Assembly: GCF_041438865.1 (NCBI RefSeq)
Contig: NZ_CP109450.1
Location: 1,612,001-1,676,000, forward strand
Length of the DNA stretch: 64,000 bases
DNA from: Streptomyces sp. NBC_01471
GTDB taxonomy: Bacteria > Actinomycetota > Actinomycetes > Streptomycetales > Streptomycetaceae
Direction: 5' to 3'
Shown here: positions 33,827 through 41,630 of the stretch, in pieces
Layout of the letters: each line of letters opens with the position of its first letter
How positions within the stretch are numbered: the stretch's first letter is position 1
Program-made: the position numbers and the translations under genes
Notes under the pieces: generated by a model
Told to the model about the DNA's origin: nothing
Databases searched by the model: none
Seen by the model: only the letters and a program-made list of their open reading frames with translations

Positions 33827-35632
33827 TCACACCTCATGCAGAGGGTTGGCGACCGTCCCGTGCACGGCGGCGTGCGGCCGGTTCGGGCGGTCGCGGTAGC
33901 CGTCGAGGTGGAGCCGGTTGCGATTCAGACAGAGCCGTTCGATCCGGGGAGTGAGCAGGTCGAACATCTCGTATCGCTCCTTGAGCTCGGGGAACCTGGC
34001 CTGATGGCGGAGGATCTCGGCACGTACCAGCCGCCAGAAATCGGCCTCCGCCACTCCTAGTTGATCTTCACAGAGAGGGGCGAGGTAGCGGAACACTCCG
34101 ACGAAGAGTCCGGAATGGATGAACTGCGTCAGAAAAGCCGGCTCCTCGGTCAGCAGCACGTCCCGTACGTCGGCGGGCATCGAGTCGTGTTCCGGCAGCG
34201 ACTCCGCGCTGACGTTGACGTCGTCGACGAAGTCCTTGATCGCGAGCCGTACGGGGACATCGTGGGCGTCGAAAACGACGATGGCGTTCTCACCGTGCGG
34301 AGAGAAGACCGTCCCGTAGTGGTAGAGGAAGCGCAGCAGTGGGGGAAGGAGCGCCGCGAAGAGACGGCCGAGCCATGCGGTGGGTGTGAGTCCCGACCGG
34401 GCGACGAGCTCCGCGGTGAACGAGCGCCCCTGAATATCGGTGTGGAGCAGGGAGGCGAGCGTACGAGCCCCTTCGCCGGCGGCCAGCTGGATACCGAGCG
34501 GCTCGCGCCAGATGGCACCGAGGAGTTCCCGGTATTGGTACGGGACTTCGGGCAGATGGTCGTACAGAGGGTGCGCGACAGCGACGGAGGCGACTTCGCC
34601 CAGCAGGATGACGCCGCACTCGTCGCGCAGGAACGCATCGCTGTCGCGCAGTCCCTGGACCCAGGCGGTGACGGCCGGAGCGGCGAGAGTGCGCTCAGTG
34701 GGCAGGCCCCGCCAGACCAGGGTGTTGAGGATCGACAGCGGCAGCTTCACGGTGTGCCGCTCGGGGTGTTCCACGTTGAGGAAAGTCCGGATGGACTGCT
34801 GTGGCAGTCGTGGATCGGCATCGGCGTGGAGCGGGACGATCTGGCTGTGGGCGATGGCCGGTGCGTAGAGCGGAAGGATCACTTCGTCCCACTGCCAGGG
34901 GTGGACGGGAAGGTAGAGATAGCCTTCCGGATCCAGCCCACGTTCCCTTAACTCGGCGGCGAAGGACTCCCGGACTGCGGGGTCGAGCTCGCGGCGGTAG
35001 AGCCGGTCGGGTGTCGCGAGGCCGGTGACGCCCCGGTACTGCGCGAGTTCCGTGCTGACCGCGATCCACGGCAGTCGGGCGGGCCGGCGGGACTCCGGTG
35101 TCCAGCGGGCGGCGTCGGCCGCGGAGAATCCGATCCGGCCCTTGTTGAGAACGAGCCAGGGGTGGCCGGTCTGATGGCCTTCCAGCTGCGCGTAGTCGAG
35201 TTCGGCGAGTTCGGCGGCGGGGAGCGCGGTGTGATCGATACGGGCGTCGGCGGCGAGCGTGGTGGTCAGCTCACGGACCAGGTGCCCGAGAGTCGCCCCG
35301 TCCAGTGCGAGGAGCCTGCGGGCCAGGACGAGGAAGCGGAGCGGGTCGCTGAACGGTTCGCCCTGGAGCGCGATGGTGTCCGGGTCGATGTGCCAGTGCC
35401 CGTAGGCGCCGCGCCGGGCATGAAAGGTCAGCGGCAGATCGTCGTCCAGCGTGAGGGTGCAACGGCCGCCGGTCCGTACCACCGGCTCGATGATCTCTTC
35501 GTAGGCGAAGGCGCTGAGCATCTTGGCGAGAAGACGGCGGGCCGCACGGTCCCAGTCCTCGGGGTTCAGTTCGGCGGGTGCGAGCAGGGTCGGTTCTGCT
35601 TCGGAGTCGAAGCCAGCAGACGGGTTCAGCAC
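33827..35632 (-). CDS. IucA/IucC-family NIS siderophore synthetase
   Basis: A 601-residue NRPS-independent siderophore synthetase that condenses a carboxylic acid (citrate or succinate type) with an amine, using ATP. Hallmarks are GHPWLVLNKGRIGFS, YLYLPVHPWQWDEV, HTVKLPLSILNTLVWRGL, YGTVFSPHGENAIVVF, LAIKDFVDDVN and the FhuF-type C-terminus NRLHLDGYRDRPNRP. The start is a GTG five bases after GAGGAG. The codon at 34949-34951 is TTA, the only in-frame TTA I found in the window, implying dependence on the bldA tRNA. It is last in the siderophore operon, 176 bp after the acyltransferase gene. Confidence 0.93.
   Translation of the reverse strand: MLNPSAGFDSEAEPTLLAPAELNPEDWDRAARRLLAKMLSAFAYEEIIEPVVRTGGRCTLTLDDDLPLTFHARRGAYGHWHIDPDTIALQGEPFSDPLRFLVLARRLLALDGATLGHLVRELTTTLAADARIDHTALPAAELAELDYAQLEGHQTGHPWLVLNKGRIGFSAADAARWTPESRRPARLPWIAVSTELAQYRGVTGLATPDRLYRRELDPAVRESFAAELRERGLDPEGYLYLPVHPWQWDEVILPLYAPAIAHSQIVPLHADADPRLPQQSIRTFLNVEHPERHTVKLPLSILNTLVWRGLPTERTLAAPAVTAWVQGLRDSDAFLRDECGVILLGEVASVAVAHPLYDHLPEVPYQYRELLGAIWREPLGIQLAAGEGARTLASLLHTDIQGRSFTAELVARSGLTPTAWLGRLFAALLPPLLRFLYHYGTVFSPHGENAIVVFDAHDVPVRLAIKDFVDDVNVSAESLPEHDSMPADVRDVLLTEEPAFLTQFIHSGLFVGVFRYLAPLCEDQLGVAEADFWRLVRAEILRHQARFPELKERYEMFDLLTPRIERLCLNRNRLHLDGYRDRPNRPHAAVHGTVANPLHEV
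34949..34951 (-). other. TTA leucine codon (bldA target) in the second NIS synthetase
   Basis: The minus-strand codon reads GAG-TTA-AGG within AAELRERGLDP. TTA codons are rare in Streptomyces and require the bldA tRNA, which matures late in growth. Confidence 0.9.
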
Positions 35633-35808
35633 GGGGACTCCTCGGGGTGGAACCGATTCGGGACGGGCGGTGTATCAAAAGCAGCAGATCGTCACGGGCG
35701 GGGATGCGTGGAGAACAGAAAGCTACGGATCGGGGGTGCAGAGGTAAGCGAGCGGTGTAAGAGCAGGCGCTCGGAGGACGGTCGCTGAGGGGTGGTGGAG
35801 GGAGGCGT

Positions 35809-36564
35809 TCACATCAGGTCACGGAAGGCGCGGTCGCGGACCATCAGCGCCGCACGTTTGTCGGGAAGGTCGACCTCAGCCGAGTAGCGGAAGCCCGCGC
35901 CGAGAAAGGCTGACACGGAGGGGGTGTTGCGCAGGTCCGGCTCGGCGACGACACGGGTGCACTGTGGTCGGTTGTCCAGTACGAGATCGGCGACGGTACG
36001 CAGCAGGGTGGTGCCGGTGCCACGCCCCCGGTCGGCGACTCCACCGATCAGAAGGTGCAGACCGGTGTCGTGGGGGCGTGCCGGATAGTGCCGGGCGAGG
36101 GGATCGAGATCGGCGCGGTAGACCTCCCAGTAGCTCATGGGAGTGCCTTGGAGTACTCCGAGGCAGGGGACGCTCCGGCCGTCGCCGTCCAGTTGGGGAC
36201 GCAGGTGAGCGCGGGTGACGGACTCGGGGCCCGACAGTTCCCAGAAGGCGGCGACGGCAGGGTCGTTCATCCAGTGGCTGAGGAGAGAGAGGTCGCGTTC
36301 GATGTCCACGGGGACGAGCTGGAAGACACCGGCCGGGGTGGCGGCCGGCTTCCAGGCGCCGGGTCTGTCCAGCAGGTCGCCCCCGGCGGAGCCGGGAGCG
36401 ACGGGCCACGGAGCGTGTGCCGGGTCACCAGTGCGCAGCAGTGACAGCAGATCCTCGGACAACTGCAGATCAAGGGTGTCCTCGGACCCCTCGTCGGTCC
36501 GCGGGACAGGTCCTGTCCCGGTATCGGTGCTCGCATCTGTGGAGTGCACGGCCACGCTCCTCAT
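35809..36564 (-). CDS. AlcB/IucB-type siderophore acyltransferase (GNAT fold)
   Basis: A 251-residue protein. A polar, probably flexible N-terminal ~75 residues precede a GNAT domain of the AlcB/IucB siderophore subgroup: FQLVPVDIERDLSLLSHWMNDPAVAAFWEL, LHLLIGGVADRGRGTGTTLLRTVADLV (acyl-CoA loop) and CTRVVAEPDLRNTPSVSAFLGAGFRYSAEVDLPDKRAALMVRDR. It would acetylate or acylate the amine building block. It lies 22 bp after the transaminase-synthetase gene, so they are surely cotranscribed. The start is uncertain: ATG at 36564, or GTG at 36549, which is better spaced from GAGGAG. Confidence 0.9.
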   Translation of the reverse strand: MRSVAVHSTDASTDTGTGPVPRTDEGSEDTLDLQLSEDLLSLLRTGDPAHAPWPVAPGSAGGDLLDRPGAWKPAATPAGVFQLVPVDIERDLSLLSHWMNDPAVAAFWELSGPESVTRAHLRPQLDGDGRSVPCLGVLQGTPMSYWEVYRADLDPLARHYPARPHDTGLHLLIGGVADRGRGTGTTLLRTVADLVLDNRPQCTRVVAEPDLRNTPSVSAFLGAGFRYSAEVDLPDKRAALMVRDRAFRDLM

Positions 36565-36586
36565 TTCTGCTCAGCTATCGGTCGGA

Positions 36587-39500
36587 TCATGCCCCAGTGG
36601 GATGAAGGGGGTTGGTGAGACGGACGTAGACGGACTGGGTGTCGACCGGGCCGACGAGCTCGTCGAGCCCGTGGAGTCGGGTCAGCAGATTGGCCTTGGT
36701 ACGAAGAACGGGGGTGTCCAGAAGTTGAGCGGGCAAAGGGGAGCCGAGTGCGGTGGCTCGGGTGAGGAACTGTCGGAAGGCGGCGATCAGCAGCTGTTCG
36801 TCGGCGAGTCGCTGGGCGCCGAAGGCGCCGATCAGGCCGAACACGTTGTTGATGGCGAGGTAGTAGGCGAAGCGTTCATCGGTGACGTCGTCGGCGACGA
36901 AGGTGTCGCTTACGGCCCCGATCCCGGGGAGACGCTTCTCCAGTGCGGAGCGGTGGGATTCCCGGAAGTAGTAGCCCTGGTTGTCGCGGTACCGGCCGCC
37001 GACGGGCCAGCCGCCGGGGCCGAGGATGACGATGGTGTTCTGCTGATGCGCTTCGAGGGCGATGCCTGCGGTGCCGTCCAGCCACAGCACCGGGCGTACC
37101 ACGTGGTCGAGATAGCGCAGGAACCACTCGGTGGCGACCGCTCCGGTGGACCGCCCGGTCCTGGCCGCGAGTGCGGTCACGATGTCGGCGAGCCGCGAGC
37201 GCATGGCGCAGCCGCCGGGGCGGGGGCGGATCGCGGTGAGACCGGCGACGCAGACGGCGTCGTCGGTGGTGCTGAACGGGTTGTGGCGCAGGACGACGTC
37301 GAAGCCCGGAAGCGGTTCACCGTCAGGGGTGTTGACGGCCAGCCAGGCGGGGTCGCGGACGATGTCGAACCCTGGGTGAGCCGCTTGCAACGCCCCACCG
37401 AGGCCACTCCTCAGCACCCGGTGGACCTCCACACCGCGGTGCAGTTCCTTGCGGAGGTTCTCACGCCGGGAGTTGGTGATGCGGACCCCGAGGGACAGCT
37501 TGAGCATCGCTTCGACGCCCGGGCGGTGGACGGTGCGTACGGAGGAAGTGGGATACCAGCGCTCGCCGTACGGACCGAGGTCGTGGAGCAGCCCCGCGTC
37601 GAGAAGGGAGGCCACTGCGGGGCGGTGGGCCAAGTCCCGGGCCTGCCAGGGGTGGAGCGGCAGAAGGGCAGTGTTGTCGGGGTGCTGGAGGGCGCCCGCA
37701 AGGCGAACGGTGAGCTGGTCGGCGGGCAGCGTGCGCCCCCCTTCCGTCCATGCCGAGTCCTGCGCGAGCACGGAACGGTCGACGGCCATCCAGTGCAGGG
37801 CGAAGGAACCGTGCAACTCCGGTGAATACAGTCGGAGTTCGGCGTCCGACAGCCCCTCGCGACTCTTCGGGGTGGGGTGCAGCGGGTGACCCAGCAGGAG
37901 AGACTGCTCGGCGGTCAGGAAGGGGTCCGCCTCACTGGACGGCTCCGGACTGAGACGGCGCTCCGTGATGAACGCGGCGGTCCTTTGGACCGAGTCGGCG
38001 ACCCGGCCCACCATCTCAGTGCTGTCGCTCTGACCCGCCTCCCTGCCAAGGAGAGCGGCGATCGTGACGGCGTCGGCGCGGGGCGCACCGATCGATCCGC
38101 CTTCGAGAACCGGCTTGCCGAACCGGTGCCAGCCGGTGGCCGACCAGTACAGGACAGGGACGAGCAGCGCGATGCCGCTGGCGTTGAGGGGAATGCGCAG
38201 TGTGGGCCCGGTGGGCGCGGAGAGGTTGGTCTCCCGTACCCAGCAGCGGAGCAGGTTCTCGACGGCCGCAGCTTCGGCGGCCGTGTTGGAGTCCGATGCG
38301 TCGATGGGGTCTTCGAAGAGGCCGGATGCCAGGTGCCCGTCCGGGGTACGGCCTGCCTGCATCTGGCGCGGCACCGTCTCCGGGCCTGCCGAGAGCGAAC
38401 CGGCCGACACCGGGCCGACAGTGAGGGAGTCGGCCCGGAACGGGTTGGCCGGGAGCGGACCTGCCGTACGACTGCTGGGAACGGCGGAGTCACCGGTCTC
38501 GGGGGCATCAGGGTCGGGCGTGGGGTTCACGGAGTGCTTCCTTGCGCGGCCGGGGGGAAGGGGGGGAGGTGGTTCAGTGCGGGGGCAAGTGTCAAGGCGG
38601 CCGTGTACGGCGCGTTCGGCGGCGGACAGGGCATCTACCAGCCGGTCCAGAACGGCCTCCGCCTGTTCGTCGGTGAGGGTGAGGGGAGGCAGCAGACGTA
38701 CGACGCTCGCGTGGCGGCCGCCAAGTTCGACAATGAGCCCCCTGGCCAGACACGCCCGCTGTACAGCGGCCGCGAGCACGGGGTCAGCGGGAGAGGGGCC
38801 ATCAGGGGCGGGGACGCCGGCGCCCGGGCCGCGGGCATCCGCGGCGGCGGTTGTTCTGGCAGCTTCAGTACTGGCGGCTTCGGCGGCTTCGGCGGCTTCC
38901 GGGTCGACCAGCTCCAGGCCGATCATCAGGCCCCGGCCGCGTACGTCTCCGATGACGGGGTGGTCGGCGGCCAGGCCCCGCAACCTGCCGATCATCCGTG
39001 CGCCCAGGTCGGCCGCCCGTTCGGCGAGCCGGTTCTCACGGACATGAGCAAGGGTTGCGGCGCCCGCGGCCATGGCGAGCTGATTGCCGCGGAAAGTACC
39101 CGCGTGGGTACCGGGCTCCCCGCAGTCCAGTTCCGACCGGTAGACGATGACAGCGAGCGGGAGGGAACCGCCGATGGCCTTGGACATCACCATCACGTCG
39201 GGCACGATCCCGCTGTGCTCGACCGCCCAGAAGGCACCGGTGCGGCCGACGCCGGTCTGCACTTCATCCGCGATGAGCGGAATCGACCGGTCACCGGTGA
39301 TCTTCCGCATGCGGCGCATCCAGCTGTCCGGGCCGGGGATCACCCCGCCCTCACTCTGCACCGGTTCGAGGATCATCCCGGCGGGCGGAACCACCCCGCT
39401 CCTGGGGTCGTCGAGAAGGTTCGCGGTCCAGTTGCCGGCCAGCTCCGAGCCCCGGGCACCACCGATGCCGAACGGGCAGCGGTAGTCCTGCGGATACGGC

Positions 39501-40021
39501 AGCCGGGTGACCTGCACGTCGGGGGCGCCGCCGGACACCGTCAGCGCTCCGGCCGTCATGCCGTGGCAGGCACCGGCGAACGCGAGGATCCCGCTGCGCC
39601 CCGTCGCGGTGCGGACGAGTGCGAGGGCCGCTTCGACCGCGTCCGTACCGGCCGGCCCGCAGAACTGCACCCGTGCCTGGTCGGCGAAGGAGCGCGGCAG
39701 CGTTTCGAACAGCTCGGTGGTGAAGGCGTCCTTGACCGGCGTGGCGAGATCCGGGACATGCAGGGGCGCACCCGAGTCGATCACCTTCTTGATCGCTTCG
39801 AGTACGACCGGGTGGTTGTGTCCGAGCGCCAGGGTCCCCGACCCCGACAAACAGTCGAGATAGCGCCGTCCGTCCGCACCTTCGATGGTCAGCCCGCGAG
39901 CGCGCACCGGCACGATCGGCAGCGACCGCGCGTAGGTACGGGCTGCGGATTCACGCAGCGACTGCCGGCGCAGGATCCCCTCGTGCGCTGTCGTCGCCGG
40001 TGCGGCTTCGGTCACGGCCAC
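36587..40021 (-). CDS. Fused class III aminotransferase and IucA/IucC NIS synthetase
   Basis: One uninterrupted frame of 1144 codons. Residues about 15-480 are a PLP-dependent class III transaminase of the diaminobutyrate/4-aminobutyrate type (YLDCLSGSGTLALGHNHP, QFCGPAGTDAVEAAL, LIADEVQTGVGRTGAF, PLP lysine in MSKAIGGSLPL, THAGTFRGNQLAM). Residues about 480-580 are a Pro/Ser/Gly-rich linker. Residues about 585-1144 are a complete NIS synthetase (GHPLHPTPKSREG, ALLPLHPWQARDL, VRTVHRPGVEAMLKLSLGVRITNSRREN, EAHQQNTIVILG, RDNQGYYFRES). GTG at 40021 is preceded by GGGAGGA. Codon 498, also GTG (38530), has AAGGAAG six bases before it and could start a free synthetase. In related genomes these are, as I recall, separate genes. 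Confidence 0.85.
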   Translation of the reverse strand: MAVTEAAPATTAHEGILRRQSLRESAARTYARSLPIVPVRARGLTIEGADGRRYLDCLSGSGTLALGHNHPVVLEAIKKVIDSGAPLHVPDLATPVKDAFTTELFETLPRSFADQARVQFCGPAGTDAVEAALALVRTATGRSGILAFAGACHGMTAGALTVSGGAPDVQVTRLPYPQDYRCPFGIGGARGSELAGNWTANLLDDPRSGVVPPAGMILEPVQSEGGVIPGPDSWMRRMRKITGDRSIPLIADEVQTGVGRTGAFWAVEHSGIVPDVMVMSKAIGGSLPLAVIVYRSELDCGEPGTHAGTFRGNQLAMAAGAATLAHVRENRLAERAADLGARMIGRLRGLAADHPVIGDVRGRGLMIGLELVDPEAAEAAEAASTEAARTTAAADARGPGAGVPAPDGPSPADPVLAAAVQRACLARGLIVELGGRHASVVRLLPPLTLTDEQAEAVLDRLVDALSAAERAVHGRLDTCPRTEPPPPLPPGRARKHSVNPTPDPDAPETGDSAVPSSRTAGPLPANPFRADSLTVGPVSAGSLSAGPETVPRQMQAGRTPDGHLASGLFEDPIDASDSNTAAEAAAVENLLRCWVRETNLSAPTGPTLRIPLNASGIALLVPVLYWSATGWHRFGKPVLEGGSIGAPRADAVTIAALLGREAGQSDSTEMVGRVADSVQRTAAFITERRLSPEPSSEADPFLTAEQSLLLGHPLHPTPKSREGLSDAELRLYSPELHGSFALHWMAVDRSVLAQDSAWTEGGRTLPADQLTVRLAGALQHPDNTALLPLHPWQARDLAHRPAVASLLDAGLLHDLGPYGERWYPTSSVRTVHRPGVEAMLKLSLGVRITNSRRENLRKELHRGVEVHRVLRSGLGGALQAAHPGFDIVRDPAWLAVNTPDGEPLPGFDVVLRHNPFSTTDDAVCVAGLTAIRPRPGGCAMRSRLADIVTALAARTGRSTGAVATEWFLRYLDHVVRPVLWLDGTAGIALEAHQQNTIVILGPGGWPVGGRYRDNQGYYFRESHRSALEKRLPGIGAVSDTFVADDVTDERFAYYLAINNVFGLIGAFGAQRLADEQLLIAAFRQFLTRATALGSPLPAQLLDTPVLRTKANLLTRLHGLDELVGPVDTQSVYVRLTNPLHPTGA
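38530..38543 (-). promoter_or_regulatory. Internal ribosome binding site and GTG inside the fusion gene
   Basis: AAGGAAG (38543-38537) lies six bases before an in-frame GTG (38530-38528). Translation from it would give a 647-residue synthetase without the transaminase. Confidence 0.55.
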
Positions 40022-40332
40022 TGCTGTTGGTCCTCCCGCTGTACGGATCGGCCGTCGCGCCGCTCGCCCCACGACCGTCGCCCCGGCGCCGAACGCAGCC
40101 CAAAGGCCCCCATCCGTACCAACGACGAAGTCACCCGGGGATCACGGGTAAGTCGGAAGATCCTTGCGGTGGCGGAACCGTGGCCCTGCCTTATGCCGTC
40201 CACATCGGCACCGGCATAGTGGGGCCCGCACTTTGGTTCCGCTCAGCTCCGCAGTACCGATTGCGGTACCCGTGCGGTACCCATCCACAGTGCCGAAATC
40301 TGTTGTTCCGGAGTCCCAGGGGGAATCACCAC
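40022..40332. other. Divergent region between siderophore operon and lipoprotein protease
   Basis: 311 bases without a gene. It contains the GTACCG/CGGTAC cluster at 40254-40282 and the Shine-Dalgarno of the fusion gene (40032-40038). No iron box of the DmdR1/IdeR type (TTAGGTTAGGCTAACCTAA) was found by eye. Confidence 0.55.
40254..40282. promoter_or_regulatory. Cluster of GTACCG/CGGTAC half-sites
   Basis: GTACCG at 40254-40259 is inverted relative to CGGTAC at 40264-40269. The nine-base GCGGTACCC then repeats directly at 40263-40271 and 40274-40282, one helical turn apart. The cluster lies about 50 bases upstream of the first protease and within reach of the divergent siderophore promoter. 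Confidence 0.4.
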
Positions 40333-41553
40333 ATGCGACCGCTGCACCCGACTTCCACCGAACGCCACGGGAGGCGCGCATCCCGGCGAACCCTCCCCGC
40401 CATGACCGCGGTTGGCCTGACGGCGGTGCTCGCCCTCACCGTGACCGCCTGCGGTCCGGGCGACGACGGCGCCAGTGACAAACCGGCCTCCGGCACCTCA
40501 TCGTCCTCGGACGGCAAGGTCGTCATACCGGACAACGTCAAGGGCGCGCTGAAGAAGCACGGCATCGACCTGGACAAGTGGAAGCACGGCGAGTGGAAGA
40601 ACTGGAACAGGGACAAGTGGCTGCGCGAGGCGCAGGACTTCGTCAACCCGGTGATCTCCGGGCTCTGGGATCCGTCCAGGATGCGGCACGCGTCCAAGCC
40701 CCCGGAGAAGCCGGTCGACAACGACATCTCCGGTGACAAGGGGGTGACCGACCCGACTCCGGCGCCGGTGACCGCGCAGGGCGTGAACGCCCCGTACCAC
40801 CAGAGCATCCCCGAGGCGGGCAAGGTCTTCTTCGACAGCCCCGAAGGGTCGATGGTCTGCTCGGCCACGGTCGTGGAGGACCCCGCGCATCCCGGGAAGT
40901 CCAACCTGGTGTGGACCGCGGGCCACTGTGTGCATGCCGGGAAGAAGGGCGGCTGGTACCGGAACATCGCCTTCGTCCCCTCGTACAACAACAGTGGCGA
41001 GTCCGCCGCCCAGCTGCAGAACGCCCAGAAGGACGAGGTCGCTCCGTACGGCGTCTTCTGGGCGGACTGGGCTCAGACCTCCGAGCAGTGGATCAACGAC
41101 GGCGGCCCCACCGGTGGGCAGGGCGCCCCGTACGACTTCGCGGTCCTGCACGTCACTCCGGAGAAGGGCAGCACCAAGTCCCTGGAGGAGACGGTCGGAG
41201 GCGCGCTTCCGGTGAACTTCAACGCGCCCGCGGTGCCGAAGATCCCGAGCCTGACGGCGACCGGTTATCCCGCGGCGCCGCCCTTCGACGGCCAGAAGCT
41301 GTTCCAGTGCTCCGACCGTCCGGGCCGGCTCTCGCTCTCCGCGGCCGACCCGACGATGTACCGCGTCGGCTGCACCATGACCGGCGGATCCTCCGGCGGC
41401 GGCTGGATCGCCAAGGGCGCCGACGGCAAGCCCACGCTGGTGTCCAACACCTCCATAGGCCCGGTGACCGCAGGCTGGCTGGCCGGTCCGCGGCTCGGGA
41501 AGGTGGCCAAGGGCGTCTACGACTCGGTCAGCAAGAAGTACGCAGGCCAGTAG
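40333..41553 (+). CDS. Lipoprotein trypsin-like serine protease, copy 1
   Basis: A 406-residue exported protein. The N-terminus is basic (RRASRR), then a hydrophobic core ends in the lipobox VTAC, so it should be lipid-anchored outside the membrane. A Ser-rich spacer leads to a Trp/Lys-rich segment, DLDKWKHGEWKNWNRDKW, then a chymotrypsin-fold protease with His in LVWTAGHCVHAG, Asp in YDFAVLHV and Ser in MTGGSSGGGW. About 60% of positions look shared with the adjacent copy. The stop codon lies in an AGGCCAGT tandem repeat (41542-41559). The substrate is unknown. Confidence 0.85.
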   Translation: MRPLHPTSTERHGRRASRRTLPAMTAVGLTAVLALTVTACGPGDDGASDKPASGTSSSSDGKVVIPDNVKGALKKHGIDLDKWKHGEWKNWNRDKWLREAQDFVNPVISGLWDPSRMRHASKPPEKPVDNDISGDKGVTDPTPAPVTAQGVNAPYHQSIPEAGKVFFDSPEGSMVCSATVVEDPAHPGKSNLVWTAGHCVHAGKKGGWYRNIAFVPSYNNSGESAAQLQNAQKDEVAPYGVFWADWAQTSEQWINDGGPTGGQGAPYDFAVLHVTPEKGSTKSLEETVGGALPVNFNAPAVPKIPSLTATGYPAAPPFDGQKLFQCSDRPGRLSLSAADPTMYRVGCTMTGGSSGGGWIAKGADGKPTLVSNTSIGPVTAGWLAGPRLGKVAKGVYDSVSKKYAGQ

Positions 41554-41630
41554 GCCAGTAGGCCCAACCTTGTCCCGCCTTGTCCCGTGGACAGCGGCGA
41601 CGATCACGCACCATCAGGGGGAACAGTTCC

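Noticed and set aside
35741..35760. Iron-box-like GAGGTAAGCGAGCGGTGTAA between acyltransferase and second synthetase
   Set aside because: Only the left half resembles the IdeR/DmdR1 consensus; the right half does not complete the palindrome.
40498..41607. 369-codon frame antisense to the first lipoprotein protease
   Set aside because: The sense strand has signal peptide, lipobox and catalytic triad; the antisense has none.
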